DNA of 64,000 nucleotides from Phytomonospora endophytica (GCF_014202425.1 NZ_JACHGT010000026.1:1-64000); one strand, 5' to 3'. Positions 52,146-61,573 are shown, numbered from the stretch's first letter. The notes: generated by a model from the sequence alone, not told the origin. Numbers and translations are program-made.

Positions 52146-53612
52146 ATGGCAAGCAATGGCGACACCCCCGCGGCCGACAAGGCCGAGAAGCCGGAGCCGA
52201 GCGACGACCTGGTGTCGTCCCAGCACACCCTGACGTCTCCCGGGCACGATGACCTTCACTACACCGCCACCACCGGGCGGATCGTCCTGCGCGAAGAGCA
52301 GCACACCGACGACGTCTTCGACGGGCACAAGGCGAAGGCCGAGCTGTCGATCACGTCGTACGTCGTCGACGGCGGCGGCGCCGACCGCCCGGTGACCTTC
52401 GCGTTCAACGGCGGTCCGGGGTCGAGCAGCGTGTGGTTGCACCTGGGCCTGCTGGGGCCGCGCAAGGTCGTCATGGGCGACGCCGGGGCCCTCCTGCCTC
52501 CCCCCTACGGCCTCGACGACAACCACGAGACGCTCCTGCGCGACTCCGACCTGGTCTTTATCGACCCGGTGTCGACCGGGTACTCGCGGGTCGCCGAGGG
52601 CGGGAAGGCCAAGGACTACCACGGCTACCTCAAGGACGTGGAGTACATCAGCGAGGTCATCCGCCTGTGGGTGACGCGCAACAACCGCTGGCTGTCGCCG
52701 AAGTTCCTGTGCGGCGAGTCCTACGGGACCCTGCGCGCCGCCGCGGTCGCCGAGCACCTCCAGAACCGCCACGGCATGTACCTCAACGGCCTGATGATGA
52801 TCTCGTTGACCATCGACCTGGGCACGCTGGACTTCACCGACCACAACGACGTCCCCTACGTCACGTACCTGCCGACGTACGCGGCCATCGCGCACTACCA
52901 CGGCCTGCACGGCGACCGGCCCCTCGCCGACGTCGTCGCCGAGGCCGAGGACTACGCCGCCAAGGACTACCCGTGGGCGCTCGCGCGCGGCCACCGCCTC
53001 ACCGCCGAGGAGCGCGCTGAGGCCGTCGCGACCGTGGCCCGCCTGACGGGCCTGTCGGAGGAGTACGTCGACGGCGTCGACTTGCGCGTGGAGCACATCC
53101 GCTTCTCCTCGGAGCTGCTGCGCCGCAAGCGCCTGGTCGTCGGCCGCCTCGATGGCCGCTTCACCGGCGAGGACACCGACTACGGCCGCGAGCACTGGAC
53201 CGCCGACCCGTCCATGTCGGCGATCATCGGGCCCTACACGGCCGCCCTGAACCACTACCTGCGCGCCGAACTCAACTACGAGAGCGACCTGTCCTACGAG
53301 GTCCTCTCCCGCCAGGTGCACCCCTGGTCCTTCAAGGAGTTCGAAGGCCGCAACATCTCCGTCGCCGACAAACTCGCCGCGGCCATGCGCACCAACCCGG
53401 ACCTGCGCGTCCAGGTCGCCTGCGGTTACCACGACGCGGCCACCCCGCACTTCGCCGCCGAGTACACCCTCAACCGCCTCGCCGTCGGCCCCGAGCTGTA
53501 CGCCAACGTCGACTACAAGTACTACGAGGCCGGTCACATGATGTACGTCCACGAGGAATCGCGGCTGCGGCAGTCGGCCGACCTGGCCGCGTTCGTCAGA
53601 GGCGAGCGGTGA
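52146..53612 (+). CDS. S10 serine carboxypeptidase-like protein
   Basis: 488 residues. The substrate-binding FAFNGGPGSSSVWLHLG, the nucleophile CGESYGTLRAAA, the Asp region ACGYHDAATPHFA and the His in YYEAGHMMYVHEES match serine carboxypeptidases (clan SC). No signal peptide is seen, so unlike vacuolar relatives it should act in the cytoplasm. It sits inside the pan/nad operon, 18 bp after panD and overlapping nadB by four bases; its role there is unknown, maybe recycling of peptide or acyl groups. Confidence 0.93.
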   Translation: MASNGDTPAADKAEKPEPSDDLVSSQHTLTSPGHDDLHYTATTGRIVLREEQHTDDVFDGHKAKAELSITSYVVDGGGADRPVTFAFNGGPGSSSVWLHLGLLGPRKVVMGDAGALLPPPYGLDDNHETLLRDSDLVFIDPVSTGYSRVAEGGKAKDYHGYLKDVEYISEVIRLWVTRNNRWLSPKFLCGESYGTLRAAAVAEHLQNRHGMYLNGLMMISLTIDLGTLDFTDHNDVPYVTYLPTYAAIAHYHGLHGDRPLADVVAEAEDYAAKDYPWALARGHRLTAEERAEAVATVARLTGLSEEYVDGVDLRVEHIRFSSELLRRKRLVVGRLDGRFTGEDTDYGREHWTADPSMSAIIGPYTAALNHYLRAELNYESDLSYEVLSRQVHPWSFKEFEGRNISVADKLAAAMRTNPDLRVQVACGYHDAATPHFAAEYTLNRLAVGPELYANVDYKYYEAGHMMYVHEESRLRQSADLAAFVRGER

Positions 53613-55273
53613 CGCTCCTCGCGCCGGAGGTACTGGGGAGTCTCCCCAGGGTCCCCAGGCGCCTGAAGGCCGCCGAACCGTCCTGGACCGAGACCACCGA
53701 CGTGTGCGTCATCGGCTCGGGCATCGCCGGCCTCACCACCGCCCTGCACCTGCGTGAGGCGGGCCTGCACGTCACCGTCGTCACCAAGGTCGACATCGAC
53801 GACGGCTCGACCCGCTGGGCCCAGGGCGGCATCGCCGCCGTCCTCGACCCGCTCGACACGCCCGAGGCGCACGCCGTCGACACCGAGATCGCCGGTGTCG
53901 GCCTCTGCGACCCCGAGGCCGTGAAAGTGCTGGTCACCGAGGGTCCCGCGCAGGTCCGTGAGCTGATCCGCGCGGGCGCCGAGTTCGACCGCAACCCCGA
54001 CGGCTCCCTCCAGCTCACCCGCGAAGGCGGGCACCGCGCCAACCGCATCATCCACGCCGGCGGCGACGCCACCGGCGCGGAGGTGCAGCGCGCCCTGCAC
54101 GCCGCCGTCCACCGCGACCCGTGGATCCGCCTCATCGAGCACGCCCTCGTCCTCGACCTCCTCACCGACGACAACGGGCGCGCCTGCGGCATCAGCCTCC
54201 ACGTCCTCGGCGAAGGCCAGGAGGACGGTGTCGGCGGGATCCTCGCCCGCGCCGTCGTCCTCGCCACCGGCGGCCTCGGGCAGATCTTCGCGACCACCAC
54301 CAACCCCTCGGTGTCCACCGGCGACGGCGTGGCCGTCGCGCTCCGCGCGGGCGCGGTCGTCACCGACCTGGAGTTCGTGCAGTTCCACCCGACATCGTTG
54401 TATCTCGCCGGGGTCCGCGACCGTCAGCCGCTGATCAGCGAGGCCCTGCGCGGTGAGGGCGCGCACCTCGTCGACGCCGACGGGACACGGTTCATGGTCG
54501 GCGCCCACGAACTCGCCGAGCTCGCCCCCCGCGACGTCGTCGCCAAGGGCATCACCCGGGTCATGCTCGCCGAGGGCAGCGACAACGTGTGGCTCGACGC
54601 CCGCCACCTCGGCAAGACGATGCTGGAGGAGCGTTTCCCGACGATCCTGGCGGCCTGCCGCGCGGCCGAGATCGACCCGGTCGGCGACCTCATCCCCGTC
54701 GCGCCCGCCGCGCACTACGCCTCCGGCGGCGTGCGCACCGACCTGCACGGCCGCACCTCCGTCCCGGGCCTCTACGCCTGCGGCGAGGTCGCCTGCACCG
54801 GCGTGCACGGCGCCAACCGGCTCGCGTCGAACTCGCTGCTGGAGGGCCTCGTCTTCGCCCGCCGCATCGCCGCCGACATCGCCCGCGACCTGCCGACTCA
54901 GTCCGACCCGAAACCCGTCGCGCGCGACTGCCCCCAGTGGGTGGCGTCGACCGCGTCGCGCGCCGAACTCCAGCGCGCGATGACTCGCGGTGCCGGGGTA
55001 CTGCGCCACGCCGATGGGTTGTCGCAGGTCGCCGAGACCCTCGGTGCGCTCGGCAAGGCCCGCAGTGGCCGACCGCGGACCGAGACGTGGGAGGTCACCA
55101 ACCTCCTCACCGTCGCCGGCGCGCTAGTGTCCGCGGCACACAGCCGCACCGAGACCCGCGGCTGCCACTGGCGCGAGGACCACCCCGACGCCGTCGACGC
55201 CTGGCGCGGCCACCTGCTCGCGTCGATCGGCCCGGACGACCAGCTCACCACAGCCTGGGAGGCCATCAGATGA
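53609..55273 (+). CDS. nadB: L-aspartate oxidase
   Basis: 554 residues. FAD-binding DVCVIGSGIAGLTTALHL, TRWAQGGIAAVL, GGHRANRIIHAGGDATG, VLATGGLGQIF, FVQFHPTSLYL, and the capping/dimer segments APAAHYASGGVRTDL, GEVACTGVHGANRLASNSLL are the NadB hallmarks. It oxidises aspartate to iminoaspartate, the first step of NAD synthesis. nadA (quinolinate synthase) is not in this operon, so it must be elsewhere. GTG at 53609, overlapping the S10 gene. Confidence 0.97.
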   Translation: MTLLAPEVLGSLPRVPRRLKAAEPSWTETTDVCVIGSGIAGLTTALHLREAGLHVTVVTKVDIDDGSTRWAQGGIAAVLDPLDTPEAHAVDTEIAGVGLCDPEAVKVLVTEGPAQVRELIRAGAEFDRNPDGSLQLTREGGHRANRIIHAGGDATGAEVQRALHAAVHRDPWIRLIEHALVLDLLTDDNGRACGISLHVLGEGQEDGVGGILARAVVLATGGLGQIFATTTNPSVSTGDGVAVALRAGAVVTDLEFVQFHPTSLYLAGVRDRQPLISEALRGEGAHLVDADGTRFMVGAHELAELAPRDVVAKGITRVMLAEGSDNVWLDARHLGKTMLEERFPTILAACRAAEIDPVGDLIPVAPAAHYASGGVRTDLHGRTSVPGLYACGEVACTGVHGANRLASNSLLEGLVFARRIAADIARDLPTQSDPKPVARDCPQWVASTASRAELQRAMTRGAGVLRHADGLSQVAETLGALGKARSGRPRTETWEVTNLLTVAGALVSAAHSRTETRGCHWREDHPDAVDAWRGHLLASIGPDDQLTTAWEAIR

Positions 55274-56166
55274 GCTCGACCACCGATACCAGGAACACCG
55301 TCGACCGCCTCGAAGCGGTCGGCCTCGACCTCCTGGAGGTCACCCGCATCGTCCGCAACACCCTCGCCGAGGACCTCGGCGGGCCCGACGGCGCGGACGT
55401 CACGTCCGTGGCCACCATCGACGAGAAGGCCGTCGCGACCGCCGACATCGTCGCCCGCGCACCGGGCGTCGTGGCGGGACTGCCCGTCGCCGCGATGGTC
55501 TTCGAGGCGGCGTCCAACACCGCGGCGGAGTTCGTCTACGCCGTCGACGAAGGCACCGAGGTTCAACCCGGCACGATCCTCGGCACCGTCACCGGCCCCG
55601 CCCGCTCCATCCTCACCGCGGAGCGCAGCGCCCTGAACCTGCTGTGCCGCATGTCGGGCGTCGCGACGCACACCCGCGCCTGGGCGAAGATCCTGCACGG
55701 CTTCAAGGCGACCGTCCTCGACACCCGCAAGACCACACCGGGCCTGCGGATCCTGGAGAAGTACGCCGTGCGCGCGGGCGGCGGCGACAACAAGCGCATG
55801 GGCCTCTACGACGTGGCCATGATCAAGGACAACCACAAGCTCGCCGCCGGGAGCATCACCGCCGCCTACCAGCGCGTGCGCAAGGCCTTCCCGGACATCC
55901 GCGTCCAGGTCGAGATCACCACCGTCGGGGAGGCCCTGGAGGCCGTCAAGGCGGGCGCCGACTTCCTGCTGTGCGACAACATGGACACGCAGACGCTGAC
56001 GAAGGTCGTCGTCGCCGTCGGCGGCCGCGCCGAACTGGAGGCGACGGGAAACCTCACGCTCCCCAACGCCGTGGCCTACGCCAAGACCGGCGTTGACTAC
56101 CTTTCGGTGGGGGCGCTGACCCACTCGTCGCCCATCGTGGACATCGCCCTCGACCTGAGGCAGTGA
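55270..56166 (+). CDS. nadC: Nicotinate-nucleotide pyrophosphorylase (carboxylating)
   Basis: 298 residues. RNTLAEDLGGPDGADVTSVA, ERSALNLLCRMSGVATHTR, VLDTRKTTPGLRILEKYAVR, IKDNHKLAAGSITAAY and the phosphate-binding end LEATGNLTLPNAVAYAKTGV are diagnostic. It condenses quinolinate with PRPP to nicotinate mononucleotide. ATG overlaps the nadB stop (ATGA). Confidence 0.98.
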   Translation: MSSTTDTRNTVDRLEAVGLDLLEVTRIVRNTLAEDLGGPDGADVTSVATIDEKAVATADIVARAPGVVAGLPVAAMVFEAASNTAAEFVYAVDEGTEVQPGTILGTVTGPARSILTAERSALNLLCRMSGVATHTRAWAKILHGFKATVLDTRKTTPGLRILEKYAVRAGGGDNKRMGLYDVAMIKDNHKLAAGSITAAYQRVRKAFPDIRVQVEITTVGEALEAVKAGADFLLCDNMDTQTLTKVVVAVGGRAELEATGNLTLPNAVAYAKTGVDYLSVGALTHSSPIVDIALDLRQ

Positions 56167-56180
56167 ACTAGGAGCATCTG

Positions 56181-56942
56181 ATGCTGCTGTGCATCGACGT
56201 CGGTAACACCAACACCGTCCTGGCGACCTTCGACGGCGACAAGCTCGTGCACTCCTGGCGGATCCGCACCGACCCGCGGGCGACCGCCGACGAGCTCGCG
56301 CTGACCCTGCGCGGGCTCCTCGCCGGGGACAACGTGCAGATCACCGGCGTCGCGCTGTGCTCGACCGTCCCGCAGGCCGGGCGCGAACTGCACCGGATGC
56401 TCGAACGCCACTACGGCGGTGTCCCGAACGTCGTGGTCGGCCCGGGCACGAGGACGGGCGTGCACCTGGCCATCGACAACCCGAAGGAGGTCGGCGCCGA
56501 CCGGGTGACCAACACCCTCGCGGCGTACACCCTCTTCGGCGGCCCGGCGATCATCGTCGACTTCGGCACCTCGACGAACATCGACGTCATCAGCGGCAAG
56601 GGCGAGTTCCTCGGCGGGGCCTTCGCGCCCGGGATCGAGATCTCGATCGACGCCCTCGCACAGCGTGCGGCGCAGCTGCACAAGGTCGAGCCGGTCAAGC
56701 CGCGCTCGGTGATCGGCAAGAACACCACCGAGTGCCTTCAGTCGGCGATCGTCTACGGCTTCGCCGGGCAGGTCGACGGCCTGGTCACGCGGATGATCGC
56801 CGAACTGGGCGGGTCGGTCGCGGCCGTGGTCGCGACGGGCGGACTGGCGCCGGTCGTGATCGGGGAGTGCGCGACGGTCACGCACTACGAGCCGATGCTG
56901 ACCCTGATCGGCCTGCGCATGATCTACGAGAAGAACGTCTAG
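56181..56942 (+). CDS. coaX: Type III pantothenate kinase
   Basis: 253 residues of the ASKHA fold. The phosphate loop LLCIDVGNTNTVLATFDGDK, VGPGTRTGVHLAIDNPKEVG, GADRVTNTLAAY and IIVDFGTSTNIDVIS are typical. It phosphorylates pantothenate, starting CoA synthesis, and needs a monovalent cation. AGGAG lies in the 14-bp gap after nadC. Last gene of the operon; a hairpin follows. Confidence 0.98.
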   Translation: MLLCIDVGNTNTVLATFDGDKLVHSWRIRTDPRATADELALTLRGLLAGDNVQITGVALCSTVPQAGRELHRMLERHYGGVPNVVVGPGTRTGVHLAIDNPKEVGADRVTNTLAAYTLFGGPAIIVDFGTSTNIDVISGKGEFLGGAFAPGIEISIDALAQRAAQLHKVEPVKPRSVIGKNTTECLQSAIVYGFAGQVDGLVTRMIAELGGSVAAVVATGGLAPVVIGECATVTHYEPMLTLIGLRMIYEKNV

Positions 56943-56949
56943 GACTCAC

Positions 56950-56981
56950 GGGACGGTGACGGCGCCGGCCGCCACCGTCCC
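56950..56981. terminator. Terminator between coaX and the convergent WXG100 operon
   Basis: GGGACGGTG (56950-56958) pairs with CACCGTCCC (56973-56981), and the loop contains a further GGC/GCC pairing. It sits between two convergent operons. Confidence 0.75.
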
Positions 56982-56989
56982 GTTGGTCG

Positions 56990-58246
56990 TCAGCGGCTCG
57001 CGCGGTAGGAGTCCAGGACCGCCTCGGCCTCGTCCTCCCACTTCGCGTACGCGTCCGGGAACGCCGAGCGCTGCACCGACTGGGCGGCCTCGGTCAGCTC
57101 CATGTTCTCCCAGCCGTCGACGCGTTCCAGGCCCTGGTAGAAGGCCTCGGCGGCGTATTCGGTGTTCATGCACTCGGCGACCGTGCCCCACCCGGCGCTC
57201 GGCCGCTGCTGGAACAGGCCGACCGAGTCGTGGTCCTTGCCGGTGCCCTCGTTGGGCAGGTTCAGCGAGTCCGGCATCGTCGAGTTCGCGAGGTTGCGCA
57301 GGTTGCTCTCCTGCATCGCCGTGGCCAGTGCGATCTCCTGGCCCTGCTCGCTGATGCCGAGGCGCTTGCCGACCTCGATGATGGTGCGGGCGTTCTCCAT
57401 CTGCTGCTCGGTGAGTCCGGCGACGGGCGGGATCTTGCCGTCCTCGCCGGGCTGGACGACCGGGGGCGGTGTGGTGCCGTCGCCCTGACCGTCGCCTTCG
57501 CCGCCGCCTTGACCGCCGCCGCCCGGCGACTGGCCGCCGCCGGAGCCGGAGCCCGTGCCGGTCCCGCTGTCGTTGCCCGAACCTGATCCGTTCGGCCGGC
57601 CGCCCGAGCCGCCCCCGGACGAAGCGCCGTCGGCGGGTTTCTCCGTCGTGACGTCGGCGGGCTTGCCCTCGTTGAGGCCGGTCGTGGGCCGTTCCTCCGG
57701 GACGGGGACGTCCTCGCTCACGTCGGGCCGGGCCGTCGGGACGGGCACGTCGGTGATCCGCGCGAGCTGGGCCTGCGCCTGCTGGTCGGCCTGGCTCGCG
57801 TGCTGGAGGGCCTGCATGATGTAGCCGGCCACCTGCTGCGCCCGGGCCTTCGCGGCCGCGATCGCCGCACCCGACGGGTTCGAGCCGAGCGCGGCCCAGT
57901 TCACCGACACCGTGCCGGTTCCGTTGACCGAACCGGGGATCTGGGGGGCGACGTCGATCGCCGACTCCAGCGCCCGCTTCGCCCAGGTCAGCTGGCTCAC
58001 GAGGGTGGTGATGATCTCGTCGATCGCGCTGTACTGCGCCCCCGCTCCCTTGTAGCTGGTGGCGTTCCCGCTCAGCGACGTGCCCGCCGCCGACGCGTCG
58101 GCGCCGCTCCACGCGCCGGTCAGCGCGACGCGCTCCCGGTCGGTCTCGCTGGAGAACCGTTCCAGCTCGGTGGCCATCTTCCGGGCGGCCTGGGCGACCC
58201 CTTCGAGGGGTTCCACGACGAGGTCGCGGAGGCTGGGGAAGTCCAT
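56990..58246 (-). CDS. WXG100-like protein with Gly/Ser linker and transglycosylase-like domain
   Basis: 418 residues. The first about 110 residues form a helical hairpin like WXG100/ESX proteins, with the turn TGAWSGADASAAG (WSG in place of WxG). Residues about 180-275 are a Pro/Glu then Gly/Ser/Gln-rich linker. The C-terminal about 140 residues (ENARTIIEVGKRLGISEQGQ; ALATAMQESNLRNLAN; HDSVGLFQQRPSAGWGT) resemble lysozyme/soluble lytic transglycosylase-like domains with a catalytic Glu in MQESNL. Such a protein could be a type VII substrate that cuts cell-wall glycan. It starts one base after the small WXG100-like gene. Confidence 0.85.
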   Translation of the reverse strand: MDFPSLRDLVVEPLEGVAQAARKMATELERFSSETDRERVALTGAWSGADASAAGTSLSGNATSYKGAGAQYSAIDEIITTLVSQLTWAKRALESAIDVAPQIPGSVNGTGTVSVNWAALGSNPSGAAIAAAKARAQQVAGYIMQALQHASQADQQAQAQLARITDVPVPTARPDVSEDVPVPEERPTTGLNEGKPADVTTEKPADGASSGGGSGGRPNGSGSGNDSGTGTGSGSGGGQSPGGGGQGGGEGDGQGDGTTPPPVVQPGEDGKIPPVAGLTEQQMENARTIIEVGKRLGISEQGQEIALATAMQESNLRNLANSTMPDSLNLPNEGTGKDHDSVGLFQQRPSAGWGTVAECMNTEYAAEAFYQGLERVDGWENMELTEAAQSVQRSAFPDAYAKWEDEAEAVLDSYRASR

Positions 58247-58247
58247 G

Positions 58248-58565
58248 TCACCGCCCCCCGATCTTCCGGGTGGCGCCCACCAGGTCGGTGAAGGCGCCGG
58301 CGCTGTGCTTCTCGTTGTCGCGGTGGTTGTCGGCCGCCGTGGACACGTTGCCGCCGAGATGCCGGGATTCCTCGGCGAACGTGCCGACGGTGTCGGCCAA
58401 GCGGGTGATGACCTGCCGCAGCGTCGTCACGGACGCCAGTCCGCGCACGTTGCCGAGGCCGCCGTCGAGGGCGGGGGCCATGCGGTCCAGGAAGCCGCGC
58501 GCGTCGTCGCCGACCTGGCGGATGCGGTGACCGGCTCGCCTGACGCGATGGTCGTCGATCTCCAT
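58248..58565 (-). CDS. WXG100-like small protein
   Basis: 105 residues, all helical (MEIDDHRVRRAGHRIRQVGD; LRQVITRLADTVGTFAEESR). A WxG motif is not present but the size, helix-turn-helix hairpin character and tight linkage (one-base gap) to the WXG100-like transglycosylase gene suggest a type VII partner or chaperone-type protein. The ATG at 58565 follows GAGGAGG. No ESX core genes (eccC, eccD) are in the window. Confidence 0.75.
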   Translation of the reverse strand: MEIDDHRVRRAGHRIRQVGDDARGFLDRMAPALDGGLGNVRGLASVTTLRQVITRLADTVGTFAEESRHLGGNVSTAADNHRDNEKHSAGAFTDLVGATRKIGGR

Positions 58566-58705
58566 ATGGGGTCCTCCTCATTCGACGGGCCGAAAGAGGG
58601 GATGGGGGATGCGGCCCGTCACGATGTGGCACACCCTAGGACGCTGACGAGCCCTTACGGAAGCGTAGGCGGCGCTTTTAGACAGTCGACTGTGGACGCG
58701 GGCAC

Positions 58706-58740
58706 GAAAACGGCCGCCGCGCGGGGTGCGCGGCGGCCGT
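58706..58740 (-). terminator. Terminator of the Cys-rich peptide gene
   Basis: A 13-bp GC stem (58710-58722 with 58728-58740) with loop GGGGT is followed on the minus strand by TTTTCG. Strong Rho-independent terminator 12 bp after the peptide stop, which supports that gene. Confidence 0.85.
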
Positions 58741-58752
58741 ATCGTCAGTCCG

Positions 58753-58920
58753 TCAGCCCGTGCAGGCGCACTCGATGACGCCACCGTTGTTGTCGCAGCA
58801 CCAGGCGTCGAAGTTCGGGTCACTGGGGCACTTGTCCCACCAGCAGGACTTGGCCGCGGCGTCCTGCTTCGGCACGAGACGGCCGAGCACGCGGTCGGCG
58901 AGCTTACCGATCTTCTTCAT
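58753..58920 (-). CDS. 55-residue Cys-rich peptide, candidate RiPP precursor
   Basis: The frame starts with ATG 58920 after GGAGGAGG and ends at 58753, 12 bp before a strong terminator. The first half (MKKIGKLADRVLGRLVPK, then QDAAAK) is a charged amphipathic helix with a boundary of small residues, like a RiPP leader. The second half is rich in Cys and Trp (SCWWDKCPSDPNFDAWCCDN, then NGGVIECACTG), with six Cys at 26, 31, 41, 42, 51 and 53. I recognise no named class; the L.DR.LGRLVPK...AAA leader style recurs in small actinobacterial peptides. No obvious maturation enzyme is adjacent; the only near candidate is the divergent methyltransferase gene at 59218. No signal peptide by eye. Confidence 0.72.
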   Translation of the reverse strand: MKKIGKLADRVLGRLVPKQDAAAKSCWWDKCPSDPNFDAWCCDNNGGVIECACTG

Positions 58921-59217
58921 GAGGGATCCTCCTCCACGTCGTGACCGGCGGTGCCGGTCCCGCCCCGATGATCACGGCGTGTGGGGCCCCGGTCAACACC
59001 CCGGATCCGGACTCCCGTGGGGTTCCGGGCGCCGAGCTGCGGAACCGTTTCATCCCCGGAAAGGCCCGTATGCGCTCCCGTGTGCGCTTACCGCCCGGGG
59101 CCGGGGGAGCGGCCCCGAGCGGAGCCCTCATGATCACCGCGCTCTTCGGCGAGGTCAATCCACGCCCGGATCCCGTGTGCGGAGCGGTATGCGCACGCCG
59201 GTGGCAAGATCGAACCC
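58921..59217. other. Intergenic region between divergent peptide and methyltransferase genes
   Basis: About 297 bp without a credible gene. A strong ribosome-binding site for the peptide gene lies at its left end; promoters for both divergent genes must be here, but I could not place a clear -10/-35. GATGATCACGGCG (58972-58984) and ATGATCACCGCG (59129-59140) are near copies of each other. Confidence 0.35.
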
Positions 59218-59964
59218 ATGACCGCCGACGAGCAGTACGCCCTCTCCTTCGGCCAGGCCGCCGACGCCTACGACGCCATCCGCCCCACCTATCCCCGCGA
59301 AGCCGTCACCTGGGCCCTGGTCGGGAAACCCCGCACCGTCGTCGACCTAGGCGCGGGCACCGGCATCCTCAGCCGCCTCCTCGCCGACGAGGGCCACCAC
59401 GTCATCGCCGTCGAACCCGACGAGCAGATGCTCGCCGCCCTGCGCGCCAAAAGCCCCGGCGTCGCCGACGCCAAGACCGGCGACGCCGAGCACATCCCCA
59501 TGGCCGACGCCTCCGTCGACGCCGTCACCGCCGGCCAGGCCTACCACTGGTTCGACCCCGACCGCGCCCACCCCGAGATCGCCCGCGTCCTGCGCCCCGG
59601 CGGCGTGTTCGTGCCCATCTGGAACATCCGCGACGGTTCCGTCCCCTGGGTGCGCGAGATGTCCGAGTACATCGGCACCTCCAAGGCCGAGGCCACCGTC
59701 CGGCAACTCGACGACAGCCACTTCCCGCCCTACTTCGAGCCCACCGAACGCTTCGAGACCCACTACACGCGCCCCTTCACCGAAGACGCCCTCGTCGATC
59801 TCGTGAAGTCCCGCTCCTACTACCTGACCGGCGACGACGCCCACCGCGCGGAGCTGGAACGACGCGCCCGGCACCTCGTCCGCACCCACCCCGACCTCGC
59901 CGGCCGCGACACCTTCGACCTCCCGTACGTCACCGTCGCGTACCGACTGCGGCACACCGGCTAA
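59218..59964 (+). CDS. Class I SAM-dependent methyltransferase
   Basis: 248 residues. [20 protein letters not shown] is motif [21 protein letters not shown] motif [22 protein letters not shown] and AYHWFDP follow, then [15 protein letters not shown]. It belongs to the UbiE/COQ5-type methyltransferase-like group acting on small molecules; substrate unknown. The ATG at 59218 has no good ribosome-binding site, so it may be leaderless. Divergent from the Cys-rich peptide gene. Confidence 0.92.
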   Translation: MTADEQYALSFGQAADAYDAIRPTYPREAVTWALVGKPRTVVDLGAGTGILSRLLADEGHHVIAVEPDEQMLAALRAKSPGVADAKTGDAEHIPMADASVDAVTAGQAYHWFDPDRAHPEIARVLRPGGVFVPIWNIRDGSVPWVREMSEYIGTSKAEATVRQLDDSHFPPYFEPTERFETHYTRPFTEDALVDLVKSRSYYLTGDDAHRAELERRARHLVRTHPDLAGRDTFDLPYVTVAYRLRHTG

Positions 59965-60070
59965 AAGCCGTCGTGACCACGAAAGCGCGGCACGTATCCT
60001 GAGGTCGCATCTTTCCCACGACCACGCCGCGCGCAGCGGACGACGGTCGAGTCACACCAAAGGACGTGCC

Positions 60071-61573
60071 GTGAGCGACAGCCCAGCCGTACCCGGAATC
60101 GAGGATCTGCCCGAGCAGATGCGGATCAGGCGCGACAAGCGCGCCGAACTGCTCGCCTCGGGCGCCGAACCGTACCCGCTGGGCGCCAAGCGCACGCACT
60201 CCCTCACCGAGATCCGCGCGAAGTACGCCGAACTGGCCACCGACACCGCCTCCGGCGACAAGGTCTCCGTCACCGGCCGCGTCATGTTCATGCGAAACAC
60301 CGGAAAACTGTGTTTCGCGACACTTCGCGAAGGCGAAGGGACCGAATTGCAGGCGATGTTGTCGCTGGCCAATGTCGGCGAGGAACGCCTCGCGGCGTGG
60401 AAGCACCTCGTCGACATCGGTGATCAGGTCGCCATCACCGGCGAGGTCATCTCCAGCCGCCGCGGTGAGCTTTCGGTGCTCGCCGACGAGTGGGAGATGA
60501 CGTCGAAGGCACTGCGTCCTCTTCCCGTCGCGCACAAGGACATGAGCGAGGAAATGCGCGTCCGTCAGCGCTATGTCGACCTCATCATGAGGCCGGCGGC
60601 GCAGAACACGGTCCGAACTCGTTCGGCGGTCGTACGATCTCTTCGCGAACAGTTCCATGAGCGGGGTTTCATGGAGGTCGAGACCCCCATGCTCCAGCCG
60701 ATTCACGGCGGGGCCAGCGCCCGGCCCTTCGCGACGCGCAGTAACGCTTTCGATACGGATCTATTCTTGCGGATCGCACCGGAGTTGTACCTGAAACGCT
60801 GCGTGGTCGGCGGACTGGACAAGGTATTCGAGATCAATCGGAATTTTCGCAACGAGGGCAGTGACTCTAGTCACGCGCCGGAGTTCGCAATGCTCGAAGC
60901 CTATGAGGCGTACGGGAACTACGACACCGTCGCGGCTCTCGTTCGTGATCTGGTCCAGGGCTCGGCGCGCGACGTGTACGGATCCACTGTGGTCACCCAC
61001 GCCGACGGAACCGAGTACGACCTGGGCGGACAGTGGCGCGAAGTGACGCTGTTCGGTGCCATTTCCGAAGCGCTGGGTGAGGAGGTCATGGTACGGACGC
61101 CGTACGAAACCCTCAAGAAGTACGCCGACCGCATCGAACTGGCCGTCGACCCCGTGTGGAGCGCCGGACAGCTCGCCGAGGAGATTTTCGAGGAACTCGT
61201 CGTCGACAATCTTCGGGCGCCGACCTTTGTGCGCGACTACCCGGTGGAGACGTCTCCTCTGGTCCGCGACCACCGCACCGAGCCCGGCCTGACCGAGAAA
61301 TGGGACTTGTACGCCCTCGGCGTCGAGCTGGGGACCGGTTACTCGGAGCTCGTCGACCCCGTCGTGCAGCGGGAACGCTTCGTTCAGCAGGCACGACAGG
61401 CCGCGCGCGGCGACGACGAGGCGATGCGCCTCGACGAGGATTTCCTGCGGGCAATGGAGTACGGGATGCCCCCGCTGGGTGGGTTCGGCTTGGGGATTGA
61501 CCGGCTGCTGATGACGCTCACCGGTCTGGGAATCCGCGAAACGATCCTGTTCCCAATGCTGCGGCCGGAGTAG
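60071..61573 (+). CDS. lysS: Lysine--tRNA ligase (class II)
   Basis: 500 residues. An N-terminal OB-fold anticodon domain ([20 protein letters not shown]) leads to the class II core with motif 1 ([20 protein letters not shown]), motif 2 ([20 protein letters not shown]) and motif 3 ([17 protein letters not shown]). It charges tRNA-Lys. Start GTG at 60071. Codon use is visibly less GC-biased than in the neighbours (many AAT, GAT, TTG, TCG/T-ending codons between 60280 and 61560). lsr2 follows, an old actinobacterial linkage. Confidence 0.98.
   Translation: MSDSPAVPGIEDLPEQMRIRRDKRAELLASGAEPYPLGAKRTHSLTEIRAKYAELATDTASGDKVSVTGRVMFMRNTGKLCFATLREGEGTELQAMLSLANVGEERLAAWKHLVDIGDQVAITGEVISSRRGELSVLADEWEMTSKALRPLPVAHKDMSEEMRVRQRYVDLIMRPAAQNTVRTRSAVVRSLREQFHERGFMEVETPMLQPIHGGASARPFATRSNAFDTDLFLRIAPELYLKRCVVGGLDKVFEINRNFRNEGSDSSHAPEFAMLEAYEAYGNYDTVAALVRDLVQGSARDVYGSTVVTHADGTEYDLGGQWREVTLFGAISEALGEEVMVRTPYETLKKYADRIELAVDPVWSAGQLAEEIFEELVVDNLRAPTFVRDYPVETSPLVRDHRTEPGLTEKWDLYALGVELGTGYSELVDPVVQRERFVQQARQAARGDDEAMRLDEDFLRAMEYGMPPLGGFGLGIDRLLMTLTGLGIRETILFPMLRPE

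Noticed and set aside
58904-59158. 84-codon frame on the minus strand upstream of the Cys-rich peptide
   Set aside because: It overlaps the peptide's ribosome-binding site and start region in another frame and has no start signal; the peptide explains the region better.
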